Shown in pieces: positions 62,401 through 64,000 of a stretch of 64,000 nucleotides of DNA. How positions within the stretch are numbered: the stretch's first letter is position 1; every line of letters starts with the position of its first letter. Below the pieces are notes generated by a model that had not been told where the DNA came from, did not search any database, and worked only from the letters and a program-made list of their open reading frames with translations. Position numbers and translations under genes: made by a program. The stretch is from Anaspis maculata (Eukaryota > Arthropoda > Insecta > Coleoptera > Scraptiidae). The stretch spans positions 36,439,979 to 36,503,978 of the forward strand of contig OX421963.1 in assembly GCA_949128115.1 (NCBI GenBank), in the 5' to 3' direction.

Positions 62401-64000
62401 TCAGTGTGAAGAACTGTTGGGACATGGTAACAAATGTTGTCAATGTGTAGGTTAGAGTCGTTTAATGACATCCAAGTAGGAATTTCGTGGTGGTATGGTG
62501 ATTTGGTGGGAAGCCTCGCACCTTCAACTTTTAAGGGCCCCCCAGACCCCCTCCGCATCGAGTGCACCGATGTCTCCAACTCTTGAAATTAAGGTATGGG
62601 GATCCCCAATCGAACCCCAAAAGCGCATTGCTTAAGCTCAAAATGCATAGTTCGAGCTTTTTTTGGCGCTTAACCACCGGACTATACCTATACACTACAA
62701 TTCTGAAATACCTGAAAATTATCGGAACGATTTTTTGGAATTCTGTTTTAGAAGCCATAAATCAAAAACAGCAAGCAGCACTTAGACGACCTAGATGTCA
62801 ACTTGTAGAGAATTGAATGAGCTTTCGTTGGCACGTGAACGTTTCAACCTCACGTTGGCTGAAATGAAAATATTGACAAAAATCTCTTTTTAGGCGCAGT
62901 TTTTTTTATATGGCGGCCAGAGCAGCGGAGATATGAAATGGGAAAGTAGAAATTCGGAACGGGCATCTTAAAGTCTATCTATGAAAATGCCAAGTTTCAT
63001 ATCATAAATATCGGATAACCTTCAGAAAAATGCCATATTTTGGCCTATCATGACAAGAAAAATTTTATAGTTTCCCATAATCATATTCTGAAATTAAGGA
63101 TGGAATTATAAGAGAATTAATTTTCTACAAAATAAGGGATCAAGTGTTGAAATCCGTGTGAAAAAATACGAGATACAGCTATTTTCGTATAATCTAACGG
63201 CGCCTCCACCATTTTGCCTGCAGCGGGTGCCAATGTTCGACCATGATTTTTCATGATCCTTGGTGACTTAGGAATCTATTGAGATATAGCTGCATAATCA
63301 TTAATTCACAAAGCTGCACACGGCAGAGCTTTTTTTGACCCTGTGCCCCCAGGCTAGTTTTGGTATTTACTTTTCTTATGACGGGTGTGTTTGTTTCGCA
63401 CAATCAAACACGAATAAAGTATTGTCGTTATTATTAATGCTGGTTCCCAAACCTGCAACGTTGAGGGCTTCAAGAATAGCTCCTCCTGCTTTCCTCATGT
63501 AAAATTTTATCTGGCGGCTGGCTGGTTGGGTTGGTAAGAGAATTCGAAAAAATCGTTCCGTCAAATTTGTCCATAAGTATAATCTAATAAACATTTCGGT
63601 CTATAAGATCATTTTACGGAACTCTGCCAAAAAGACGGTTTGGAGTATTATCCTCACAGGCTCTTAAGGATGCATCAATTGCAGCGGTCTTATTACTCCC
63701 TGACAGAAATTTACCATTCTGGATTTTTCTATTTTGAAAATGTTTCCACGTTCGATTCATAGTACTTACCTCTCTGTTGTAGTTTGCGAAAAGAGACCTG
63801 AACGGTAAATTTCTGTCGAGGAATAAGCCTGCTGGAATTGATCTCGCAACGCCTTATTTCGCCAATCAACTCCATCATTAAAATCAAAAGAAATAATCGA
63901 TACCTGACTAATATCGAACATTATGTACAAATGTATGTATGGGTATGGACAATATAAATCGCACGCGTGAATTTCAGCAAGAAGATATGGAAGACCTGAT
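11389..64000 (+). CDS. DENND1: DENND1 (connecdenn) Rab35 guanine-nucleotide exchange factor, partial at 3' end
   Basis: Coding exons are 11389-11405, 11477-11632, 11688-11825, 34500-34635, 34792-34845, 36251-36508, 42380-42481, 42595-42822, 43337-43513, 43593-43625, 50575-50819, 56161-56350, 60034-60429 and probably 63978 onward. The first 13 sum to exactly 710 codons with compatible phases at every junction. The start MGSRIR matches the family start MGSRIK. Residues about 10-140 are uDENN ([20 protein letters not shown]), about 168-290 the central DENN ([46 protein letters not shown]) and about 290-420 dDENN ([31 protein letters not shown]). The tail is proline-rich with an SH3-type PPVPPR and DLF motifs of the kind used for clathrin/AP-2 binding. 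DENND1 proteins activate Rab35 on endocytic membranes. About 95% of the locus is repeat-laden intron. Confidence 0.92.
11477..11632 (+). CDS. DENND1: DENND1 exon 2
   Basis: Encodes [20 protein letters not shown] through KFAYPYKFE, the first half of uDENN. Acceptor tcgcag, donor AA|gtaagg. It is followed by a 55-bp intron. Confidence 0.9.
11688..11825 (+). CDS. DENND1: DENND1 exon 3
   Basis: Encodes [20 protein letters not shown] through LPWHQAFY, matching the family's FGFCR and YLPW blocks. The donor AA|gtgagt is in phase 2 and opens the 22.7-kb intron. Confidence 0.9.
12077..12143 (+). ncRNA. Pre-miRNA-like hairpin in DENND1 intron 3 (candidate only)
   Basis: A 67-nt hairpin with about 27 paired bases per arm and a 6-nt loop. 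The 5' arm tgtatagacattgactcaag pairs with the 3' arm ending ctgaagtcattgtccatata, with two small bulges and few mismatches. Size and shape suit a microRNA precursor. A degenerate MITE remnant would look the same. Confidence 0.3.
12978..13024. repeat. TG/TCTG microsatellite
   Basis: Runs of tgtctg, tgtg and tctgtctgtctg, impure. Intronic. Confidence 0.8.
13025..13930. other. Intron 3 stretch without recognised features
   Basis: The flank after the microsatellite looks repeat-like, but I could not pair it with another copy in the window. No gene is seen. Confidence 0.4.
13940..14420. repeat. Diverged direct duplication (~400 bp period)
   Basis: 'gatcggacttgaatgatgga' (near 13980) recurs diverged as 'gaccggactcaaatgatgga' (near 14376), each with matching flanks (ttgaaaatg upstream, gctcaaa.tgaag downstream). 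Confidence 0.55.
14643..15232. mobile_element. TA-flanked miniature element with 14-bp TIR carrying a THAP fragment
   Basis: TA-CAGGTTTCCT at the left and AGGAAACCTG-TA at the right (14641-14642 and 15233-15234 are the TAs). The outer 14 bp AATACAGGTTTCCT is a perfect inverted match. The interior minus strand encodes a THAP start (separate entry). It is too short to encode a transposase. Confidence 0.55.
14918..15061 (-). pseudogene. THAP zinc-finger N-terminal fragment
   Basis: From the Met at 15061 the frame reads [16 protein letters not shown]. The C5-x4-C10 spacing is that of THAP domains (first two zinc ligands of the C2CH finger). The following residues lose all similarity and the second half of the domain (C-x2-H, the AVPTIF box) is absent. 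THAP domains occur in P-element-type transposases and in many insect genes. This looks like a captured or eroded first exon. Confidence 0.45.
15240..16070. other. Intron 3 stretch without recognised features
   Basis: AT-rich sequence. I see no gene, RNA or repeat. Confidence 0.4.
16078..16260. repeat. Second copy of the 7880-8055 repeat family
   Basis: Shares 'ttgcaatcaatttttc', 'tcacag.tgacag' blocks and 'catgcaaaagcgccccctac' with the copy in SAPCD2-like intron 2, in the same orientation. Confidence 0.6.
16825..16905. repeat. Dispersed repeat, inverted relative to 46345-46430
   Basis: 'acaaagcggttgcaa' followed by 'caaggtggaaaatgctctaa' is the reverse complement, with substitutions, of the sequence beside the GTCC microsatellite near 46350-46420. 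Confidence 0.55.
17400..17830. other. Moderately GC-rich unrecognised segment
   Basis: Several overlapping frames up to about 107 codons are open on both strands. That is what GC-rich non-coding DNA gives. None resembles a protein I know. It directly abuts the inverted-repeat family at 17840. Confidence 0.3.
17840..18900. repeat. Inverted-repeat pair bounding ~1.05 kb; family also at 26840-27270
   Basis: 'attttgttcaaatttgaacc' (about 17837) is inverted at about 18840-18870, with co-linear flanks (tctctatcaaacg / cgatagaaactcgctc). The right half recurs in direct orientation at 26840-27270 (aataccctctattatc, ttgataaaacg, actttggtt, gatcaaaatcggttg). Confidence 0.65.
19179..19508 (+). mobile_element. 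Solo-LTR-like sequence
   Basis: A 330-bp unit from TGTTCACC to CGTAACA. It has a TATATAAAG box at 19310, a plausible initiator about 30 bp later and AATAAA near 19440, in LTR order (U3-R-U5). No internal region or second LTR is present. I could not find a matching target duplication, so the ends are provisional. Confidence 0.45.
19712..19777. repeat. Hairpin, 20-bp arms
   Basis: 'attttgttcgcggggttgct' pairs with 'agcatccccgctcacaaaat'. It lies between two 'gtcacttttaacac' repeats. Confidence 0.5.
20485..20520. repeat. AATA microsatellite
   Basis: (aata) repeated about eight times with one interruption. Confidence 0.85.
21224..21237. repeat. C14 homopolymer
   Basis: Fourteen consecutive C in AT-rich context. 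Length in an assembly is error-prone. Confidence 0.8.
22020..22320. repeat. CACCCTGTA-terminated repeat
   Basis: Ends in 'gaaacaccctgtatgg', the same terminal motif as at 6656, 6984, 25127, 27364, 30398 and 41350. Its inverted partner was not found nearby. Confidence 0.4.
22321..23440. other. Intron 3 stretch without recognised features
   Basis: AT-rich, with no gene or repeat that I can support. Confidence 0.4.
23440..25140. other. GC-rich island of unknown origin inside intron 3
   Basis: Composition changes sharply from AT-rich to GC-rich at about 23440 and back by about 25140. It contains a 47-bp degenerate repeat (separate entry), AATAAA near 23665, a second aataaaat near 24789, and C11 at 24861-24871. 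Long frames on both strands resemble no protein. It may be the untranslated part of a large retroelement; this is inference. Confidence 0.4.
23815..24355. repeat. Degenerate minisatellite, 47-bp dimeric period
   Basis: A core GAGTNNNNNCCC recurs about 20 times. Spacing alternates near 21 and 26 bp, giving a 47-bp higher-order unit, e.g. GAGTCAGAGCCC, GAGTTCCAGCCC, GAGTTTCGACCC, GAGTTGGGACCC. The period is not a multiple of 3, so it is not a coding repeat. Confidence 0.7.
25141..26200. other. Intron 3 stretch without recognised features
   Basis: No gene recognised. A short 'cctaaccctaacataacc' near 25590 resembles telomere repeats only superficially. Confidence 0.35.
26202..26322. repeat. Foldback of 121 bp with 42-bp arms
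   Basis: 'tacataccgaggtggaaagc' at the left pairs with 'gctttactccgtggtatgta' at the right. Pairing continues through 'cattacagcc.aagggattc'. Only a few mismatches and one or two bulges. Confidence 0.65.
26840..27375. repeat. Second copy of the 18.5-kb repeat, ending CACCCTGTA
   Basis: Co-linear with 18530-18910 over several hundred bases at moderate divergence. It ends 'gaaacaccctgtataaa' at about 27360-27376. Confidence 0.6.
27380..29335. other. Intron 3 stretch without recognised features
   Basis: No gene seen. Around 27740-27850 a purine-rich stretch repeats 'gtgaga' motifs. Confidence 0.4.
29339..29522. mobile_element. MITE, 184 bp, 32-bp terminal inverted repeats, TA-flanked
   Basis: 'accgtatgttcgttaaaatc' begins the left end. 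The right end, 'gccctaattcatgattttaa' onward, is its reverse complement with about three mismatches over 32 bp. 'tat' borders both sides, consistent with a TA target as in Tc1/mariner-type elements. Confidence 0.75.
29610..30403. mobile_element. 794-bp near-complete foldback element (arms ~365-385 bp, 44-bp loop)
   Basis: From CAGAGTG to CACCCTG, flanked by TA. The left arm 29610-29993 pairs with the right arm 30038-30403 along its whole length. Examples are 'agctaaaacaatcctgcgcg' with 'cgcgctggattgttttagct' and 'ccagcaaacacaataatcg' with its complement near 30090. I estimate 85-90% pairing by eye. The loop is 29994-30037. Confidence 0.85.
31027..31200 (+). mobile_element. tRNA-derived SINE (tRNA-Ser-like head)
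   Basis: Pol III box A TAGCCGAGTGG at 31036-31046 and box B GGTTCGAATCC at 31089-31099, at tRNA spacing. The head resembles tRNA-Ser in its 5' half but lacks a good acceptor stem. An unrelated body and an A/T-rich tail (taagacaattaaataagaat) follow, as in SINEs. Confidence 0.65.
31201..34230. other. Intron 3, last 3 kb
   Basis: No gene seen. Around 32690-32790 a cluster of 'gtaactaagtaact'/'agttactt' palindromic motifs suggests an eroded hAT-type terminal region. A CACCCTGTG motif lies at about 31976. Confidence 0.35.
34500..34635 (+). CDS. DENND1: DENND1 exon 4
   Basis: The acceptor tttcag and first base A complete a lysine codon. It then reads [20 protein letters not shown] to NRGES, aligning with the family's KLLNILADY...ELLETL segment. 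Phase 0 donor AGC|gtacgt. Confidence 0.88.
34792..34845 (+). CDS. DENND1: DENND1 exon 5
   Basis: An 18-codon exon, [18 protein letters not shown]. The PSIPEN block is the linker leading into the central DENN domain in relatives. Acceptor ttccag, donor AAC|gtaagt. Confidence 0.9.
34846..36250 (+). other. DENND1 intron 5
   Basis: I see no gene or clear repeat in this 1.4-kb intron. Confidence 0.45.
36251..36508 (+). CDS. DENND1: DENND1 exon 6 (core of the DENN domain)
   Basis: 86 codons from [11 protein letters not shown] to PEDVLK. It contains [24 protein letters not shown] and APMPFLIG, the most conserved DENN core, which contacts Rab35 in the human structure. Confidence 0.93.
36509..38370 (+). 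other. DENND1 intron 6, first part
   Basis: No gene seen. 'gggaatacttgttatcc'-type sequence occurs twice (about 37490 and 37818), a short diverged repeat. Confidence 0.4.
38383..38925. mobile_element. hAT-type MITE, 543 bp, with 8-bp target site duplication
   Basis: Terminal inverted repeats TAGGGATGGGC...GCCCATCCCTA, flanked by the perfect 8-bp duplication GAGACAAC at 38375-38382 and 38926-38933. This is the hAT signature. The interior is a run of 'atatcaaatatcgataatta' subrepeats on the left and their complements on the right, so the whole element can fold back. No transposase is present. Confidence 0.9.
38934..41194. other. DENND1 intron 6, middle part
   Basis: No gene recognised. The notable site is the CRE-centred palindrome at 40285-40308. 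Confidence 0.4.
40285..40308. repeat. Perfect 24-bp palindrome centred on TGACGTCA
   Basis: tatatttgtgacgtcacaaa continues to a fully self-complementary 24-mer. The central TGACGTCA is a full CRE/bZIP consensus. Whether it binds anything is unknown. Confidence 0.6.
41197..41358. mobile_element. TA-flanked MITE, 162 bp, CAGGGTGA TIR
   Basis: CAGGGTGAgtcataaatcct at the left and its imperfect complement ending aattcatcattcaccctg at the right. TA lies at 41195-41196 and 41359-41360. It is the smallest complete member seen of the CACCCTGTA-ended group. Confidence 0.7.
41361..42379. other. DENND1 intron 6, last part
   Basis: No gene seen. 'tattgtggtgacacaacaga' at about 41778 and its neighbourhood resemble 14510-14550, a diverged dispersed repeat. 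Confidence 0.4.
42380..42481 (+). CDS. DENND1: DENND1 exon 7
   Basis: 34 codons, [20 protein letters not shown] to LPQDV. It matches the family's VVILNVDTNTLETPFDDLQSLP block. Confidence 0.92.
42595..42822 (+). CDS. DENND1: DENND1 exon 8
   Basis: 76 codons from [10 protein letters not shown] to LQIFQQ, including [20 protein letters not shown] at the start of dDENN. Acceptor gatccag, donor CAG|gtgagt. Confidence 0.93.
42937..43096. repeat. Inverted pair of the 'GTGAGGCTCAGTAG' dispersed repeat in intron 8
   Basis: 'gcgcgtgagactcagtatcg' (about 42953) is followed by its reverse complement 'cactactgagactcacgc' about 100 bp downstream. Other copies are at 5865, 48480 and 56645. Confidence 0.6.
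43337..43513 (+). CDS. DENND1: DENND1 exon 9
   Basis: 59 codons, [20 protein letters not shown] to SVKEK, the dDENN C-terminal part. Acceptor cccattag, donor AAG|gtaaac. Confidence 0.92.
43593..43625 (+). CDS. DENND1: DENND1 micro-exon 10
   Basis: An 11-codon exon ([11 protein letters not shown]) matching the family's KANPAMKTVYK block. The 79-bp upstream intron and the acceptor tttacag are clear. The 6.9-kb intron 10 follows. Confidence 0.88.
43626..44833. other. DENND1 intron 10, first part
   Basis: No gene or repeat recognised. Confidence 0.4.
45077..45410. mobile_element. Palindromic MITE with TTAA-like target, containing a nested copy of itself
   Basis: Outer ends GGTGGGTTTAGTCAGC and GCTGATTAAACTCACC are inverted. 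TTAA lies at 45073-45076 and TCAA at 45411-45414 (a probable mutated TTAA), pointing to a piggyBac-type target. Copy A of the host element is uninterrupted here, which confirms an insertion. Confidence 0.7.
45101..45264. mobile_element. Inner 164-bp palindromic MITE
   Basis: Starts ggtgcgttcagtcagctta and ends with its complement. The terminal 46 bp on each side are perfectly inverted. The centre ggctcatatgagcc is itself palindromic. It is much better preserved than the outer copy. Confidence 0.8.
45881..46600. other. Intron 10 stretch with an open 127-codon frame and a GTCC microsatellite
   Basis: The frame 46185-46568 begins [19 protein letters not shown] and holds a 30-bp tandem duplication ([10 protein letters not shown] twice). 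It then runs through (GTCC)n at about 46408-46430, where protein character is lost. I do not regard it as a gene. Confidence 0.4.
46640..48310. repeat. Satellite array, ~260-bp monomer, seven partial or complete units
   Basis: The landmark 'aacccgaagacatagcgat' recurs near 46751, 46891, 47151, 47418, 47678, 47940 and 48198, i.e. steps of 140, 260, 267, 260, 262 and 258 bp. Monomers carry GCCGCCCCCA blocks. The first 140-bp step is a nearly identical partial duplication and so the youngest event. Confidence 0.85.
48579..48622. repeat. ATT microsatellite
   Basis: (att)n with one interruption. Confidence 0.85.
48909..49141. mobile_element. MITE of 233 bp with ~31-bp strong TIRs
   Basis: 'ctgccgtgctaagcgcaaag' is perfectly inverted as 'ctttgcgcttagcacggcag'. 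Weaker pairing extends inward through gtatctac and beyond, about 65 bp per arm. No certain target duplication. Confidence 0.75.
49965..50130. repeat. Imperfect inverted repeat with tandem motif
   Basis: 'gttttcgagtcactagaacc' resembles the complement of the right end 'ctggccagtcgaaaac'. 'ttcgagtcacta.aac.gaa' is repeated twice at the left. Confidence 0.4.
50575..50819 (+). CDS. DENND1: DENND1 exon 11
   Basis: Begins [20 protein letters not shown], matching the family's helix after dDENN (VKNRLK), then a serine/proline-rich linker ending NAGYVER. The donor AG|gtcagt is in phase 2. Confidence 0.9.
50820..52085. other. DENND1 intron 11, first part
   Basis: No gene seen apart from a possible alternative short exon at 51834-51879 (see findings). 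Confidence 0.4.
52086..52185 (-). repeat. Dispersed repeat copy, inverted relative to 54397-54500
   Basis: 'agatcagtaggcaaagtcgc' here is the complement of 'gcgactttgcctactgatct' near 54430. Both copies end at a (t)acagggt / accctgta motif. Confidence 0.65.
52436..52520. repeat. Pyrimidine tract (CTTTCTTTTTT)n
   Basis: Units of ctttcttttttt repeated about six times, strand-asymmetric. Confidence 0.85.
52565..52612. repeat. AAT microsatellite
   Basis: (aataat)n with short interruptions. Confidence 0.8.
52820..52935. repeat. Repeat copy, inverted relative to 54140-54225
   Basis: 'gttcctgaaatattccgg' occurs here and its complement 'ccggaatatttcaggaac' near 54163. Flanks are co-linear (aaaggacagtc / gactgtcccttg). 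Both strands read a related peptide, FLKYSGK. Confidence 0.6.
53340..53690. repeat. Diverged relative of the large foldback arm at 62200-62540
   Basis: Co-linear with the right arm of the intron-13 foldback over about 340 bp: gat.tgcc/gatctgtc, tcaatgttt/tcaatgtgt, cgtttagtggg/cgtttaatgac, caccttgaactttcagg/caccttcaacttttaag and gagccccct/agaccccct. Confidence 0.55.
54275..54345. repeat. ATC/ATT microsatellite
   Basis: (atc)n followed by (att)n variants. Confidence 0.85.
54397..54650 (+). repeat. Dispersed repeat beginning CACCCTGTATA
   Basis: Partner of 52086-52185, in opposite orientation. It starts at the shared terminal motif. Confidence 0.55.
55456..55515 (+). pseudogene. Possible THAP-type fragment with an in-frame stop
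   Basis: The frame reads [23 protein letters not shown] is a common THAP start, and the TGA takes the place where a cysteine or neighbouring residue is usual. Nothing downstream matches the rest of the domain. Low certainty. Confidence 0.25.
56161..56350 (+). CDS. DENND1: DENND1 exon 12
   Basis: Phase-2 acceptor ttttcag. Reads [20 protein letters not shown] and continues to [20 protein letters not shown]. Proline-rich with a DLF motif. The 5' splice site is TCC|gtgagt. Confidence 0.88.
56635..56720. repeat. Dispersed 'CGTGAGGCTCAGTAGCGC' repeat
   Basis: Best preserved copy: ctcacgggcgtgaggctcag, then gcattttctttcgggtggat. Compare 5865, 42950, 43050 and 48480. Confidence 0.6.
56904..57714. 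mobile_element. Element of ~810 bp with ~70-bp TIRs
   Basis: 'ggcggaaaagctctccagta' at the left and 'tactggagagcttttccgcc' at the right are exact inverses. Pairing runs through 'gggacccttcagggaattc'. The interior has no complete protein gene. Confidence 0.8.
57161..57196. repeat. 36-bp near-perfect palindrome centred on TGACGTCA
   Basis: ttacgatacgcaaatgacgt then cattcgcgtatcgtaa. One mismatch pair. It sits inside the 56904-57714 element. Confidence 0.7.
58113..58276. mobile_element. Foldback with ~65-bp arms carrying hammerhead-like core motifs
   Basis: 'caaattgggtatttctttgg' at the left and 'ccaaagaagtacccaatttg' at the right are inverted. Each arm contains ctgatgatgcctagcgrcgaaac (right arm on plus, left arm on minus). 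Confidence 0.7.
58283..58427 (-). repeat. tRNA-Ala-like repeat, copy 1
   Basis: The minus strand 58383-58313 folds as a tRNA. It has a D arm AGCTCAGTGGTTAGAG, an anticodon arm with loop CCGGCAA (anticodon position GGC), and a T arm GCAGG-TTCGAAT-CCTGC. The acceptor stem has at least two mismatches and position 33 is C, not T, so it is not a standard tRNA gene. It is bracketed by inverted atgtgacggag / ctccgtcacat. Confidence 0.65.
58639..58783 (-). repeat. tRNA-Ala-like repeat, copy 2
   Basis: A 356-bp displaced direct copy of 58283-58427 with very few differences. The tRNA-like part is 58739-58669 on the minus strand, and its anticodon stem TCCAT/ATGGA is perfect here. Confidence 0.65.
58800..60033. 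other. DENND1 intron 12, last part
   Basis: No independent gene seen. A frame open from 59749 joins exon 13 without a stop (see findings). Confidence 0.4.
59018..59034. repeat. GATA microsatellite
   Basis: Four GATA units (gatagatagatagatt). Confidence 0.7.
60034..60429 (+). CDS. DENND1: DENND1 exon 13
   Basis: 132 codons of disordered tail starting [12 protein letters not shown], similar to the SLEDL block of relatives. Contains [33 protein letters not shown] and [15 protein letters not shown] fits a class II SH3 ligand. GC-rich against the AT-rich flanks. Confidence 0.88.
60858..62684. mobile_element. 1.83-kb foldback element (arms ~850 bp, ~113-bp loop)
   Basis: The left arm 60858-61707 pairs with the right arm 61821-62684. 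Anchor pairs are agtccggtggttaagcg / cgcttaaccaccggact at the tips, gacatcggtgcactcgatgc / gcatcgagtgcaccgatgtc, and gattaactgcag-type sequence near the loop. A 62-residue frame is the same, with 2 differences, on both arms (60952-61140 plus, 62391-62579 minus). The tips look tRNA-like (ccggtggttaagcg, ggggttcgattgggg). There is no transposase. Confidence 0.88.
62685..63660. other. DENND1 intron 13, last part
   Basis: No gene seen. AT-rich. Confidence 0.4.
63668..63848. mobile_element. Foldback of ~180 bp with ~48-bp arms
   Basis: 'gacagaaatttacc' at the left pairs with 'ggtaaatttctgtc' at the right. Pairing extends to 'atcaattgcagc' / 'gctggaattgat'. It lies 130 bp upstream of the probable exon 14. 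Confidence 0.65.
63978..64000 (+). CDS. DENND1: DENND1 exon 14 (partial, runs off the window)
   Basis: After the acceptor gaatttcag the phase-0 frame reads QEDMEDL. Only 23 bp are visible, so the call rests on acceptor quality, phase and the acidic, leucine-bearing peptide expected in the tail. Confidence 0.55.

Noticed and set aside
1..64000. CRISPR arrays, operons, riboswitches, prokaryotic insertion sequences
   Set aside because: The DNA is clearly eukaryotic with spliced genes. Repeats seen are microsatellites, satellites and transposons.

Overview
This window reads as arthropod nuclear DNA, most likely from an insect. The intergenic and intronic DNA is AT-rich, introns range from 55 bp to about 22.7 kb, splice sites are GT-AG, and the DNA is crowded with small transposon remnants, many ending in CACCCTGTA. 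A hemipteran-type genome is my guess, but nothing in the sequence fixes the order. There are no prokaryotic features.

Three conserved protein genes are visible. (1) Plus strand, 501-8754: a three-exon SAPCD2-like gene (suppressor APC domain-containing protein), 412 codons after splicing. Its second intron carries an intact-looking short LTR element with no protein genes (3418-5757). (2) Minus strand, 9959-10792: a single-exon DHHC palmitoyltransferase of the ZDHHC24 type. (3) Plus strand, from 11389 past the right edge: a DENND1 (connecdenn) gene, a DENN-domain Rab35 exchange factor. I traced 13 full coding exons (710 codons, all phases consistent) and a probable 14th that runs off the window. 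ZDHHC24 and DENND1 are head to head, with about 600 bp between start codons, so they probably share a bidirectional promoter region.

Most of the window is DENND1 intron. Intron 3 (11826-34499) holds TA-flanked miniature elements, one carrying a THAP zinc-finger start, a solo-LTR-like sequence, a GC-rich island with a degenerate 47-bp repeat, a 0.79-kb near-uninterrupted foldback, and a tRNA-derived SINE. Intron 6 holds a textbook hAT miniature element with an 8-bp target duplication. Intron 10 holds a nested set of palindromic elements and a satellite of about 260 bp per unit. Intron 12 holds two tRNA-Ala-like repeats beside a foldback with hammerhead-ribozyme-like cores. Intron 13 holds a 1.83-kb foldback with arms of about 850 bp.

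The most unusual theme is the number and size of inverted repeats lying inside one transcription unit. If DENND1 pre-mRNA is transcribed through them, introns 3 and 13 would form hairpins hundreds of base pairs long. These would be plausible Dicer, ADAR or hpRNA substrates. I see no new enzymatic system or gene cluster. Coordinates of exons come from reading frame, splice motifs and remembered family homology, not from transcript evidence.
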